From positions 1 through 37,918 of the forward strand of contig PFUG01000010.1 in assembly GCA_002789955.1 (NCBI GenBank): a stretch of 37,918 nucleotides of DNA, given 5' to 3'. Source of the DNA: Deltaproteobacteria bacterium CG_4_9_14_3_um_filter_63_12. Lineage in GTDB: Bacteria > Myxococcota_A > Bradymonadia > UBA4248 > UM-FILTER-63-12. Position 1 is the first letter of the stretch; every line of letters starts with the position of its first letter. Made by a program: the position numbers and the translations under genes. Below, one piece after another: positions 1 to 8,458 of the stretch. The notes beneath the pieces were generated by a model. That model worked only from the letters and a program-made list of their open reading frames with translations, did not search any database and was not told the DNA's origin.

Positions 1-2117
1 TCATCGCCTCGACGCTGACGACCGTCGCGGTCTTTCTCCCCATCGTCTTCGTGGAGGGCGTCGCCGGACAAATCTTTACTGACCTGGCCCTGTCGGTCGT
101 CTTCAGCTTATCGGCGTCTCTGCTGGTCGCCGTGTTCTTCATTCCGGTCATGGCCGCGCGCTCGCCCGAGCTCTTGATGGGCCAGATGCAGGCCGCTGCG
201 GCCAAGGAGGCCGAGGAGAGGGGAGCGGACGCCGAGTCAGCCGTCGTGAACGAGCCGACCGTGCCGAGCCGCGCGCGAAGTTCGAATGCCGGCACCTTTC
301 GCGCGATCTTCGAGCCCTGGCGGCGACTGGCTCGCCGTTGGCGAGAGAGCAGCTGGGTGAGGCGGCTCCTGAGTTTGCCCTTCCAGCTCTTGCTATTGCC
401 CTATTGGGTCGTGCGGACGCTGGTCCACCTGCTGTTGTGGTTTGTCCTACTTGTTCTGAAAGTCGTGCTCGGCGGGCTCCTGATGGTCGGGCGCTTGCTG
501 GGGCGCGCCCTCTCACGGGTCATCGGCCTCGTGCTGAGCCCCGTCTTCTGGGCCTTCGAGCTGGGGTTCGGCGGCGTGCGCAAGGGCTACGAGCTCGCGC
601 TGGCCGCCGCGCTGCGCAACCGCGCCCTCGTGCTCATCATCGCGGGGCTGTTGTTGTTTGGCTCCTACAAGTTCCTCGGCCGCATTGGCACAGAGCTCAT
701 CCCCGAGGTGCATCAAGGCGAGCTCATCGTCGACCTGACCTTCCCCGTGGAGACGACCTTGTCGGAGACCGCGAAGCGAGTCCGCGAAATCGAGCGCGAG
801 ACCCACGCCATCGCCGACGTGCAGGAGACGTCGAGCTTGATGGGCGTGCGCGACGCGGTCAGCGAGGGGTCCGGGAAAGGCGCGAACACCGGCGAGATGA
901 CGCTGATCCTGGCGCCGAATAGTGACGTGGTCCAGCAGGAGGCCGTAGTCATCGACGCCCTGCGCGAGGTCCTCAACCGCCAGCCCGGCCTGGCCTACGA
1001 AATCCGCCGCCCTACCCTCTTCAGCCTGCGCGTGCCGGTGGAGGTCGAGCTCAAAGGCGACATCCTCGACGACCTGAAGCGCGTCAGCCGCGAGGTGGAA
1101 CAGGCGCTGCTCTCGGTCACGGAGCTGACCGATGTGAGCACGAGCCTTCGCCGCGGCTACCCCGAGATCTTGGTCCAGTTAGACCGGGACGCGCTGGCTG
1201 CGCGAGGGTTGAACGCCCGGCAGGTCTCCGACGCCGTGCGCCAGGGCATCCTCGGCGAGGACGCCACCGCATTTCGAAGCCTGGAGCGGCGCATCGACAT
1301 CGCGGTGCGTCTGGACCGCGCCGACATCACGAACCGCGAGGGTTTGGAGTCGTTGGTGGTGAAGGGCCGCAAAGGCGACGAGCCGGCGGTGATGCTGGCG
1401 AGCGTCGCGACGATCTCGCCGCCGACAGAGGGGCCGAGCGAGATTCGGCACATCGAGGGGACGCGGGTGGTGCTGGTCGAGGCCACGCCGAACGGCGTCA
1501 ACCTCGAGGACGCCGTCGCCAGCGTCTACCGAGCGACGCAATCCATCCGCCTGCCGCCAGGGGTGACGATGCAGGTGACGGGGCAGAGCATAGAGATGGA
1601 GACCGCGCAGCGCAGCCTATTCTGGGCGCTGTTGCTGGCTGTGTTCCTGGTCTACATCGTGATGGCGACACGCTTCGAGAGCGTGACGAGCCCGTTGGTG
1701 ATCTTGCTGACGATCCCCTTGGCCGGTGTGGGCGTCATCGGCGCCTTGGTGCTGACGAACATCGCGCTGAGCGTGGTCGTGTTTATCGGCATCATTATGT
1801 TGGCGGGCATCGTGGTGAACAACGCCATTGTGCTCGTGGACTACATCATCCAACTGCAACAGCGAGGAATGACGCGGCGCGGGGCGATTCTGGACGCCTG
1901 CTCGGTGCGCTTGCGTCCGGTGCTCATCACGACGCTGACGACGATCTTCGGGTTGCTCCCGCTGGCTCTAGGGCTGGGAGCGGGCGCCGAGATTCGAGCG
2001 CCGATGGCCATCGCGGTGATGGCGGGGTTGGCGAGCTCGACGTTGCTGACACTCATCGTGGTGCCGGTGGTGTACGACCTGATGGGGGCTGTGGGCGGCG
2101 AGGCAACGTCCGATTAG
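1..2117 (+). CDS. RND-family efflux transporter, permease subunit (5'-truncated by window edge)
   Basis: The reading frame is open from base 3 and enters mid-protein, so only about 704 C-terminal residues are present. It opens with the RND signature TTVAVFLPIVFVEGVAGQ (TM5 region), then TM6 ending FFIPVMAAR. The C-terminal half has TM7 (ALVLIIAGLLLFG), the periplasmic PC domain starting RIGTELIPEVHQGE, and TM8-12 with the typical GIVVNNAIVLVDYI segment and TTLTTIFGLLPLALG. Such pumps use the proton-motive force and work with a periplasmic adaptor and an outer-membrane channel, here presumably encoded upstream of the window. The TM6-TM7 connection is about 155 residues, against roughly 45-50 in AcrB, and is strongly hydrophobic in its second half. 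The substrate cannot be told; an HAE-type (drug/hydrophobe) pump is more likely than a metal pump. Confidence 0.95.
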   Translation, partial: IASTLTTVAVFLPIVFVEGVAGQIFTDLALSVVFSLSASLLVAVFFIPVMAARSPELLMGQMQAAAAKEAEERGADAESAVVNEPTVPSRARSSNAGTFRAIFEPWRRLARRWRESSWVRRLLSLPFQLLLLPYWVVRTLVHLLLWFVLLVLKVVLGGLLMVGRLLGRALSRVIGLVLSPVFWAFELGFGGVRKGYELALAAALRNRALVLIIAGLLLFGSYKFLGRIGTELIPEVHQGELIVDLTFPVETTLSETAKRVREIERETHAIADVQETSSLMGVRDAVSEGSGKGANTGEMTLILAPNSDVVQQEAVVIDALREVLNRQPGLAYEIRRPTLFSLRVPVEVELKGDILDDLKRVSREVEQALLSVTELTDVSTSLRRGYPEILVQLDRDALAARGLNARQVSDAVRQGILGEDATAFRSLERRIDIAVRLDRADITNREGLESLVVKGRKGDEPAVMLASVATISPPTEGPSEIRHIEGTRVVLVEATPNGVNLEDAVASVYRATQSIRLPPGVTMQVTGQSIEMETAQRSLFWALLLAVFLVYIVMATRFESVTSPLVILLTIPLAGVGVIGALVLTNIALSVVVFIGIIMLAGIVVNNAIVLVDYIIQLQQRGMTRRGAILDACSVRLRPVLITTLTTIFGLLPLALGLGAGAEIRAPMAIAVMAGLASSTLLTLIVVPVVYDLMGAVGGEATSD

Positions 2118-2164
2118 GCCGTGGCGGCCTAGGCTTTATCGAGGTCCTGGCCGTGCAACGGTCG

Positions 2165-2193
2165 TTGACATGCCACCAGGCCCAGGGTAACGT
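2165..2193 (+). promoter_or_regulatory. Candidate sigma70-type promoter for ffh
   Basis: A perfect TTGACA (2165-2170) is followed after a 17-nt spacer by TAACGT (2188-2193), which keeps only three of the six consensus -10 bases. It lies in the 231-bp gap between the RND gene and ffh, about 155 bp ahead of the ffh start. The perfect -35 and ideal spacing support it; the weak -10 is the doubt. Confidence 0.4.
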
Positions 2194-2348
2194 TCGCGCC
2201 CGCTGGGCGCCGGAAACTCCGACTCTTCCTCGCCCCCAGCGCAATCTTTGCTGGCCGACGCGCGCAAACCCGCGTGGATGACCGCTTAGAAGAGCTTCTA
2301 TTCGCGACGAACCTAGACGCGCCAAACCTGTTTTTGTGAAGGTTATCC

Positions 2349-3944
2349 ATGTTCGAAACGATCTCGAAGGGATTTCGCAGCATCTCTCACCTCATGAAAG
2401 GCACTCGAGAGCTGACCGAGGACAACATCGACGAGGCGTTGAAGGACATTCGGGCGAGCCTTCTCGAAGCCGACGTCAACTACGGTGTCGTCAAGAGCTT
2501 CCTCAAATCGGTCAAAGAACGCGCGGTGGGCGAGACCGTTCAGCTCAAGGTCAAGGACAAGAGCGGCGAGCTGCGGCGCGCGACTCCCGGCCAACATTTC
2601 ATCAAGATCTGTCAGGAGGAGCTGGAGTCCCTGATGGGGCCGGTCGACGAGCAGGTGCTGCGCATCGCTCGGAAGAAGCCGACGAAGATCATGATGGCCG
2701 GTCTGCAGGGCAGTGGTAAGACGACGACCGCTGGCAAGTTGGCTTACTGGCTCAAGGAGCGTTACGACGCGAAACCGATGCTGGTCGCCGCTGACGTCTA
2801 TCGACCCGCCGCGATCAAGCAGCTGCAGGTCCTCGGTGAGCAGCTTGGTGTCCCGGTCTTCACCGCTGAAGGCGATCCCGTCGAAATCTGCGTCGAAGCG
2901 GTGGAAGAGGCGCGCCGGCAAGGCTGCGACTACGTGATCTTCGACACCGCTGGCCGTCTGGCGGTCGATGACCTGCTCATGGACGAGCTCGAAGAGATCG
3001 TCGAGGAGACCCAACCCGACAACATCTTCCTCGTCTGCGACGCCATGATCGGACGCGACGCCGTGAACACGGCGCTGCAGTTCAACGAGCGACTCGAGCT
3101 CGACGGCTTCATCATGACGAAGCTCGATGGCGACGCTCGAGGCGGTGCGGCGCTCTCCATCAAGCACGTCACGGGCAAGCCCATCAAGTTCATCGGCGAG
3201 GGCGAGCAGCTCGACAAGCTCAAAGAGTTCCGGCCGGACGGCTTGGCCAGTCGCATCCTCGGCTTCGGCGACATCGTCGACGTCATGATGGACTTCGAGC
3301 GCCTCGTCGATGAGGAGAAGGCCGAGAAAGACGCCGAGGACATACTCAGTGGGAACTTCAATTTCCACCACTTCCTCGACCAGATTTCGACCATCCAGCA
3401 GATGGGGTCACTGACCGACCTGTTCGAGCGGATGCCTTTCTTCTCCGGCTTGAGCGACAAGATCAAAGTCGACGACTACGAGTTGGTGCGCTTTCGCTCC
3501 ATGATCGAGTCGATGACGGAGAAGGAGCGCCTCGATCCCAACCTGATGAACAACAAGAGCCGGCAGCGCCGAGTGGCCCTCGGGTCTGGCCGTCAGCCCA
3601 AAGAGGTCGCCGATCTGCAGCAGCGCTTCGGCGCGATGCGCGAGATGATGGCTCGGGTCGGGCAAAACCAGAGCTGGATGAGCAAAATCCCAGGCATGAA
3701 GACCGTCGACCAGTATCGACAGCTCAAGAACATGGACCTGAACGAGGTCTTCGGCTCCATCCTGCAGGACGCCACTGCGCCGCAACCGCAGCAACAGATG
3801 ATGCTTCCCCCAGGCCTGCCGCCCGGCTACACCCCTCCAGGCTTCCGTGGCGGCGCAACGGGCCGAGGCAGCGCGGCCGAAAAAGCGAAATCCAAGGTGA
3901 AGCGCAAGCTCGCCCGCAAGTCGCGCAAGGCAGGGAAACGGTGA
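2349..3944 (+). CDS. ffh: Signal recognition particle protein Ffh
   Basis: GTPase that binds signal peptides of nascent membrane and secreted proteins together with SRP RNA and hands ribosomes to FtsY. The 531 residues show the N domain (MFETISKGFRSISHLMKG), the G domain with P-loop GLQGSGKTTTAGKLA, the DTAGRL motif and TKLDGDARGG, and the methionine-rich M domain with the SRP-RNA-binding part (DPNLMNNKSRQRRVALGSG). It is longer than E. coli Ffh (453) mainly because of a Gln/Pro/Gly-rich and then Lys/Arg-rich tail of about 70 residues. The ATG start has AAGG about 8 nt upstream. The stop overlaps the GTG start of the next gene (GTGA), so the two are probably translationally coupled. No rpsP follows, unlike many bacteria, and no SRP RNA was seen nearby. 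Confidence 0.98.
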   Translation: MFETISKGFRSISHLMKGTRELTEDNIDEALKDIRASLLEADVNYGVVKSFLKSVKERAVGETVQLKVKDKSGELRRATPGQHFIKICQEELESLMGPVDEQVLRIARKKPTKIMMAGLQGSGKTTTAGKLAYWLKERYDAKPMLVAADVYRPAAIKQLQVLGEQLGVPVFTAEGDPVEICVEAVEEARRQGCDYVIFDTAGRLAVDDLLMDELEEIVEETQPDNIFLVCDAMIGRDAVNTALQFNERLELDGFIMTKLDGDARGGAALSIKHVTGKPIKFIGEGEQLDKLKEFRPDGLASRILGFGDIVDVMMDFERLVDEEKAEKDAEDILSGNFNFHHFLDQISTIQQMGSLTDLFERMPFFSGLSDKIKVDDYELVRFRSMIESMTEKERLDPNLMNNKSRQRRVALGSGRQPKEVADLQQRFGAMREMMARVGQNQSWMSKIPGMKTVDQYRQLKNMDLNEVFGSILQDATAPQPQQQMMLPPGLPPGYTPPGFRGGATGRGSAAEKAKSKVKRKLARKSRKAGKR

Positions 3945-4765
3945 GTCCTGACCCATCAGGAAACAAGCCGTGGCCTCATCAGTGTGACAACCACCAAGAG
4001 CTCCCCGCCTGGGCCGCCTGCTCGAGCTGCGGGCGCTTTGTGTGCCGAGACTGCCGTTCTCTGGAGCCGACGCAAGAGTTCAGCCTCTGCCCGCAGTGCG
4101 TGCACACCCGAAAGCTCGCCTTGCTCAATGTGGGCCGGACCGCCGGAACGACCCCGGAGGTCGGCGAGGACTTGGCTGACGAGACCGTGCAGGACGGCAC
4201 CAGCGAGCCCAAGTCGGTCTTGGACTACCTGCCCAGCATCAAGAGCATCTTGCTGAGTCCGACTCGCTTCTTCTCTGCCATGCACAGCACGGACAATCTC
4301 CGTCACGCGATCACTTTTGCCCTTGTTTTCGGAGTGATCGGAGCGCTCTTTACCTTGGCATGGGCGCCCCTGATGCCGCAGACTGACGCCAGCCTATTGG
4401 AAGCCCAAGAGCTCTCGGGCCTGAGCCGAACCATGGTCGTGCTCGCCTTGATGGTCCTATTGCCGATCGCCAGCGCGCTCGAGGTGTTGCTCTACACCGG
4501 CGGGATCCACTTGATGATGCGCTGGGTCACGCCCAACCGCGGGCGTTTCGTCACGACGTTGAAAGTCGTCTGCTACGCCATGGCCTCAAAGGTGCTGATG
4601 GCGGTGCCGATGGCCGGCCAAATCCTGACGCTGGTGTTCTTCGTGTCCGTCTTGATGATCGGCGTGCGGGTCGTCTACCGCTTGCCCTTCAACAAGTCGC
4701 TCATCGCAGTGGGTGTCCCGATCCTGGTGGTCGCCTCACTGGGGCTCGCGTCACTGGGCGGTTAG
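3941..4765 (+). CDS. B-box-type zinc finger / YIP1-family membrane protein
   Basis: 274 residues. The N-terminus carries a small Cys/His cluster (CDNHQELPAWAACSSCGRF, then CRDCR and CPQC) that looks like a B-box-type zinc-binding domain. After a linker, VLDYLPSIKSILLSPTRFFSAM resembles the start of YIP1 domains, and four or five hydrophobic segments follow (ITFALVFGVIGALFTLAW, TMVVLALMVLLPIASALEVLLY, and the three near the C-terminus). YIP1-family proteins are multi-pass membrane proteins of poorly known function in bacteria. The GTG start overlaps the ffh stop, so expression is tied to the membrane-targeting factor; a role in membrane-protein biogenesis is only an inference. Start GTG 3941 is chosen because of the overlap and because the Cys cluster follows closely. 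Confidence 0.85.
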   Translation: MSPDPSGNKPWPHQCDNHQELPAWAACSSCGRFVCRDCRSLEPTQEFSLCPQCVHTRKLALLNVGRTAGTTPEVGEDLADETVQDGTSEPKSVLDYLPSIKSILLSPTRFFSAMHSTDNLRHAITFALVFGVIGALFTLAWAPLMPQTDASLLEAQELSGLSRTMVVLALMVLLPIASALEVLLYTGGIHLMMRWVTPNRGRFVTTLKVVCYAMASKVLMAVPMAGQILTLVFFVSVLMIGVRVVYRLPFNKSLIAVGVPILVVASLGLASLGG

Positions 4766-4880
4766 GCAATAGAATTCTTTTGCTGACCGTTGACCGCCAG
4801 ACAAAGAAATCCACGTGACTGGCCGCATAGAGAACTCAGTTAACCCTTGATAGGGCTGACACTTGCGGAGGGGCTCTGAA

Positions 4881-5264
4881 GTGGGCAAGCGTAACAAGCT
4901 TCGTGGGCACTACTGCTGGGTGTGCGGGCGCCAACAATCCAGCGAGAGGTTCTCAGGCAAAGGCCACACCAGACACATCTGCCGGGCCTGCTCCAAACTT
5001 GGCGCTGTTGAGCTCGCCTATCTTCAGAACCTGCGGAATCTGGAGCGCTGCGTCACTTGGGAGGGGTTCATTCGGCGAAAACAGCGCGCACAGTTTGAGA
5101 CCTTCCTGCAACACGACGATCCCCGAGTCCGCGCGGCGGCAGAAGACCTCAAACGTGCCGATTCCGAGAATCGCGAGCGGTCACGTGCGGAGTGGGAAGC
5201 CGACGAGCTTGCTGCAGACGAGGCTGGCCTCGACGGAGAGAACGATGACGGCTGTCCCTTCTGA
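4881..5264 (+). CDS. Small CxxC zinc-ribbon-like hypothetical protein
   Basis: 127 residues, no family recognised. The N-terminal part has a CWVCG knuckle and a second HICRAC knuckle about 22 residues later, a pattern that fits a single structural zinc site. The middle is charged and helical (LQNLRNLERCVTWEGFIRRKQRAQFETFLQHDDPRVRAAAEDLKR) and the tail is acidic (DELAADEAGLDGENDD) before a last GCPF. It is basic at the front and acidic at the back, so it could bind nucleic acid or a protein partner. GTG 4881 is preferred over TTG 4863 because GGAGGGG sits at 4867-4873, 7 nt ahead. A gap of 115 bp separates it from the YIP1-like gene. A palindrome downstream probably terminates it. Confidence 0.75.
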   Translation: MGKRNKLRGHYCWVCGRQQSSERFSGKGHTRHICRACSKLGAVELAYLQNLRNLERCVTWEGFIRRKQRAQFETFLQHDDPRVRAAAEDLKRADSENRERSRAEWEADELAADEAGLDGENDDGCPF

Positions 5265-5392
5265 ATTCGCGGCTGGTGGCGAATCGCCGAGACCTCGGCG
5301 CTTCTGGAGACGGCAGACCAAACTCACCCCGAGCCCCTGAGGTCGGGGGGCGCTGCACAGAGCTTTGGTCGGCCACGCCCGGCTTCTCTCCT

Positions 5393-5439
5393 CGAAACCC
5401 ACAGCGCCTGGCCGAATCGGCCAGGCGCTGTGGGTTTCG
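5393..5439. terminator. Perfect 23-bp-arm palindrome between convergent genes (probable bidirectional terminator)
   Basis: Arms 5393-5415 and 5417-5439 are exact reverse complements around one central base (5416). The outer part is CGAAACCC / GGGTTTCG, so each strand ends in a short T-rich stretch that is itself part of the stem. It sits 128 bp after the stop of the small zinc-ribbon gene and 13 bp beyond the stop of the convergent DUF4157 gene, the place expected for a shared terminator. Confidence 0.7.
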
Positions 5440-5452
5440 GGAGAAGAGCAAC

Positions 5453-8400
5453 CTACTTGCATCCGTACCCTGGACCACCAGCGCGCTGCTGTTCTTTGGC
5501 CAGCGAATCGACCATCCACTCCATGACGAGCTGCGAGACGGACTCGACCAAGAGGTTGGGGTCGTAGGTTGGCTTGAATCCGCCCTTCTTGGGCTCAGCG
5601 GGTTGGGTCACCGCGTAGTCCTTGGGCGAGCGCTCACGCTTGTTGGACTTGTTCTCGTTGGCTGGCATGGCGGTGTCCTCGAGCGCGAGCTCGGGGTTTG
5701 CCATGGGACCAAACGCCTTCTTTACGCGCCGCTCGATCGCTTCGGCCTCTTGCTCTTTCTCTTCGACGGAGCCGGCGTTGCCAAAGTGCTTGGTGTGGAC
5801 CAACTCGTGCGCGAGGAGACCGAGACCTTCGGCGCTGGTGAGGTCGAGCTGGGTTTCACCGAAGAACACGTGCTTGCCCAAGGTAAACGCTTGGGCGCCC
5901 ATGGAGGCCGCGGCCATGCCGGCGACGGGTCCAGAGTAGATGCGCACGGCAGAGAGGTCGGAACCCAGGAGGGGCTGCAGTTTCTCCTGCACCGCCGTCG
6001 GAATCATCTGCGCTTCGCTCTTCAAGGTGCTGACGAGCGCTTCCGGATCCATCTGGCCGGTGACCATCTCGTCGCGCGGCTTGGCGCTGCCCATCTCGGT
6101 GAGGGTCTGGTTGCGGCTGGAGACCCACTCGGCAACGCCCGTCGCGAAGCGGCTGAACTCGTGGTCGGCCTCTTTCTGGTAGTCCTCGCCCTGGGTCGGG
6201 TCTTCGCCGTAAGCCGCCAGGTCCTCACCGCGACGTCCAGCCTTGCCGAAGTACTTCTCGACGACGCTGATGACGGCCAGGTTGGCGCCCGTGAGATCGA
6301 CGCCTTCGCCCTTGGGGTCGGTCTTGAGGAGGGCCATGCCGCCAGCGAGGGGATCCCCGCCGCCAGCCCAGTTTTTCTTGCGCAGCGGCCCCTTCGCCAG
6401 GCCAGAGACCTCGTAGAGGGCGGGAAGATAGACGCGCCCAACCTCACCGCTGCGATCCAGTCGTTTGAACAAGGGGGCCGGGGTGTTCATCTGCTCAAAA
6501 CGAGCAGGTGTGGCCATCCCGAGGTCGCGACGTCCGGAATCCGAGGCGGTCAAATGCCCAGCCGAGGCGGCGAAGCGTCGGGCGTTCGAGGCCGCAGCGC
6601 CCCTTCGGACGCCAACGCGAGCGGCGCCACTGACGCGGTTCGAGAGGCTCGCCGAGTCCCCTGAGCTGCGCACCGCCAGCTTGGCGTTGCGCGCCACACC
6701 CAGGCCAGCGCTCTCCGAGAAGAGGTCGACGGACTTCGCGGCGTGGAGCGACTGCAGTCCCTTCAGCTCGCGCAAGCTCGAATCGGCTTGGCCTTGGATG
6801 GACTTGTAGTCGATGGCTCCGACATAGACAGAACCCGACTGCACCGATGGCGACTCGAGTCGCGCCCTTTGGATGGGCTGCCGAGCTGCCTCTGAGGTCG
6901 CGCCCAGCTCCGTCTCCGTGGCGAGCACGCGCTCGCGGAAGGAGTCGGTCTCATAGGCGAACGCATCGAAGCGCCTGGCTCTTTGGTCTAGGGCGATGTG
7001 GTCGTCGAGCACGCTGGGGACTTGCGCGTCGGCAATCGGCTGTGGGCCGGCGACCGCGCCGAAGTCGAGCGCGTGCGAGGCGCGGACCGCATGGTCCGCG
7101 TGCTGCAAGAGGGCGCTCGCCAAAGGATCGAGCAGCGCGCTCGCTCCTGGGGACGCCGACTTCGCCGCGCGCACCACCGCTAGAATCTGGCTCTCGATCG
7201 AGCGCAAACCAGCGGCCGAGGGTGATTTCTCCAAACCGGAGATCTCCCCGATCAGGCTCTCGACCCCAAGGGCTCGAGCGAGGGTCTTGCTGCGCTCGTC
7301 GCCGCTCTGCTGCTGCGCGGTCGTGCGGTGGAGCTGCACGACTTGGCTGGCGATGTTGACGATCGACTGGACTTCGTTGCGGAAGGTCGCTTTGGCAGCG
7401 TTTTGGGTGTCTTGCACGAGGCGCTGCGTCGACTGCCATTGCTTCTTGGCGGCTTGTGAGGCGTCGAGGCGCTGGCGCGAGACCAATGCACGCTCCTCCA
7501 GGCGGGCGACGCGAACCGACTCCACTTCGAGCTCACGCCTCTCGGCGTCGACGAGCTCCTTCTTCTGGGCCAGGACGCTGCGCAGCGCTTCGAGGCGTTC
7601 CTTCGCCAACCCGAGGTCGGCGTGAGCGCTCATGGCGCGGGCAGCCAGCGCGACGGGATCCTCTTCGTCGACGTCTACGGGGGCGGTCTCTGGGGCAGTG
7701 GGCGTGGGCGCCTGCTTCGCTGCTGCAGCGACCAGGGAGTGGGTCCGCACGGCCTCGATGGAGCCGTCCAGGCCGACGTCGGCTTGGGCGAGCACCATCT
7801 CGCTCGACTCGAGCTTCATCCGCAGGGCGTCGCTGGCCGCGAAGTCTCTCTTGAGCAGGCGCGCCAAATCGGCCTGAAGGTCTCCGCTGCTGAGGATGCT
7901 GGACTGCAACGGCGAGGACGTCAGCGTCTTGGCCTTTTGCAGCGCAGCGACGTCGGACTTGGGGACCAGCCCGATGCGCAGGTCGGCACCGAGCTTTCGC
8001 TCGACGGTCGTCGACAGCCGTCGCTGCAGCGCGCTCGTCTCCTTGGGCTGCTGTGGTGCCATGCGCGCATAGCTCACGAGGGCCTCTTGGAGCGACTCGA
8101 GTTGGAGGTCGTCTTCGTTCTCCTCGGCCTGTGCCAAGGTGTGCTCGACCAACCGCCGTTGGTTCCTAGCCAGCAATTCACCCTCTCGGGAGGCGGGCAA
8201 AGTCTCCGCGATCAGTCCTGGCGCCACCTCCGCGGGCGGCGCGTCGGACAAGCGCTCCAGCGCTTGGGCGACATCGGACAACCTGCGGATCAGCTGGTGC
8301 TCGTCAACCTCGCCACCCTGAATCGCGATCGCGAGCCGATCCAGGTTGTGCATGACGGTCAGCAAAGCCGGCGAGGCGGCTTCTTGGATACGTTCGAGGA

Positions 8401-8458
8401 CGGTCTCCCGAAGGGACTGCACTCGTGCGATAAGGGACGGTTCGATTCGGTCGGCCAT
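5453..8458 (-). CDS. Large coiled-coil protein with C-terminal DUF4157 (eCIS-core-type, HELVH) domain
   Basis: 1001 residues. Most of it is Ala/Glu/Gln-rich and predicted helical or coiled coil (for example residues around 280-370, KERLEALRSVLAQKKELVD), with no signal peptide or membrane segment. Residues about 818-905 form a DUF4157 domain: IPTAVQEKLQPLLGSDLSAV, the AFTLGKHVFFGE segment, and LLAHELVH with HELVH at 884-888. A Glu-rich helix (EEKEQEAEAIERR) offers a third metal ligand, as in gluzincin-like sites. DUF4157 is known mostly from large proteins linked to extracellular contractile injection systems and from polymorphic toxins. No sheath, tube or baseplate genes are visible here. Start ATG 8458 has GGAAGG upstream. 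It is last of three same-strand genes, after a 443-bp gap. Effector, carrier or structural protein are all possible. Confidence 0.88.
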   Translation of the reverse strand: MADRIEPSLIARVQSLRETVLERIQEAASPALLTVMHNLDRLAIAIQGGEVDEHQLIRRLSDVAQALERLSDAPPAEVAPGLIAETLPASREGELLARNQRRLVEHTLAQAEENEDDLQLESLQEALVSYARMAPQQPKETSALQRRLSTTVERKLGADLRIGLVPKSDVAALQKAKTLTSSPLQSSILSSGDLQADLARLLKRDFAASDALRMKLESSEMVLAQADVGLDGSIEAVRTHSLVAAAAKQAPTPTAPETAPVDVDEEDPVALAARAMSAHADLGLAKERLEALRSVLAQKKELVDAERRELEVESVRVARLEERALVSRQRLDASQAAKKQWQSTQRLVQDTQNAAKATFRNEVQSIVNIASQVVQLHRTTAQQQSGDERSKTLARALGVESLIGEISGLEKSPSAAGLRSIESQILAVVRAAKSASPGASALLDPLASALLQHADHAVRASHALDFGAVAGPQPIADAQVPSVLDDHIALDQRARRFDAFAYETDSFRERVLATETELGATSEAARQPIQRARLESPSVQSGSVYVGAIDYKSIQGQADSSLRELKGLQSLHAAKSVDLFSESAGLGVARNAKLAVRSSGDSASLSNRVSGAARVGVRRGAAASNARRFAASAGHLTASDSGRRDLGMATPARFEQMNTPAPLFKRLDRSGEVGRVYLPALYEVSGLAKGPLRKKNWAGGGDPLAGGMALLKTDPKGEGVDLTGANLAVISVVEKYFGKAGRRGEDLAAYGEDPTQGEDYQKEADHEFSRFATGVAEWVSSRNQTLTEMGSAKPRDEMVTGQMDPEALVSTLKSEAQMIPTAVQEKLQPLLGSDLSAVRIYSGPVAGMAAASMGAQAFTLGKHVFFGETQLDLTSAEGLGLLAHELVHTKHFGNAGSVEEKEQEAEAIERRVKKAFGPMANPELALEDTAMPANENKSNKRERSPKDYAVTQPAEPKKGGFKPTYDPNLLVESVSQLVMEWMVDSLAKEQQRAGGPGYGCK

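Noticed and set aside
2118-2348. Search for the SRP RNA next to ffh
   Set aside because: No GGAA-tetraloop helix or other 4.5S RNA signature was seen in the gap.
2343-3371. Minus-strand open frame within ffh
   Set aside because: Opposite strand of a universally conserved gene; the sequence is only the complement of Ffh codons.
5276-6664. Plus-strand open frame of 462 codons opposite the DUF4157 gene
   Set aside because: Antisense shadow: the minus frame carries the DUF4157 domain with HELVH, and the plus product has no recognisable domain.
5453-8458. Calling the region a complete extracellular contractile injection system
   Set aside because: Only the DUF4157 domain supports it; no sheath, tube, baseplate or AAA-ATPase gene is present in the window.
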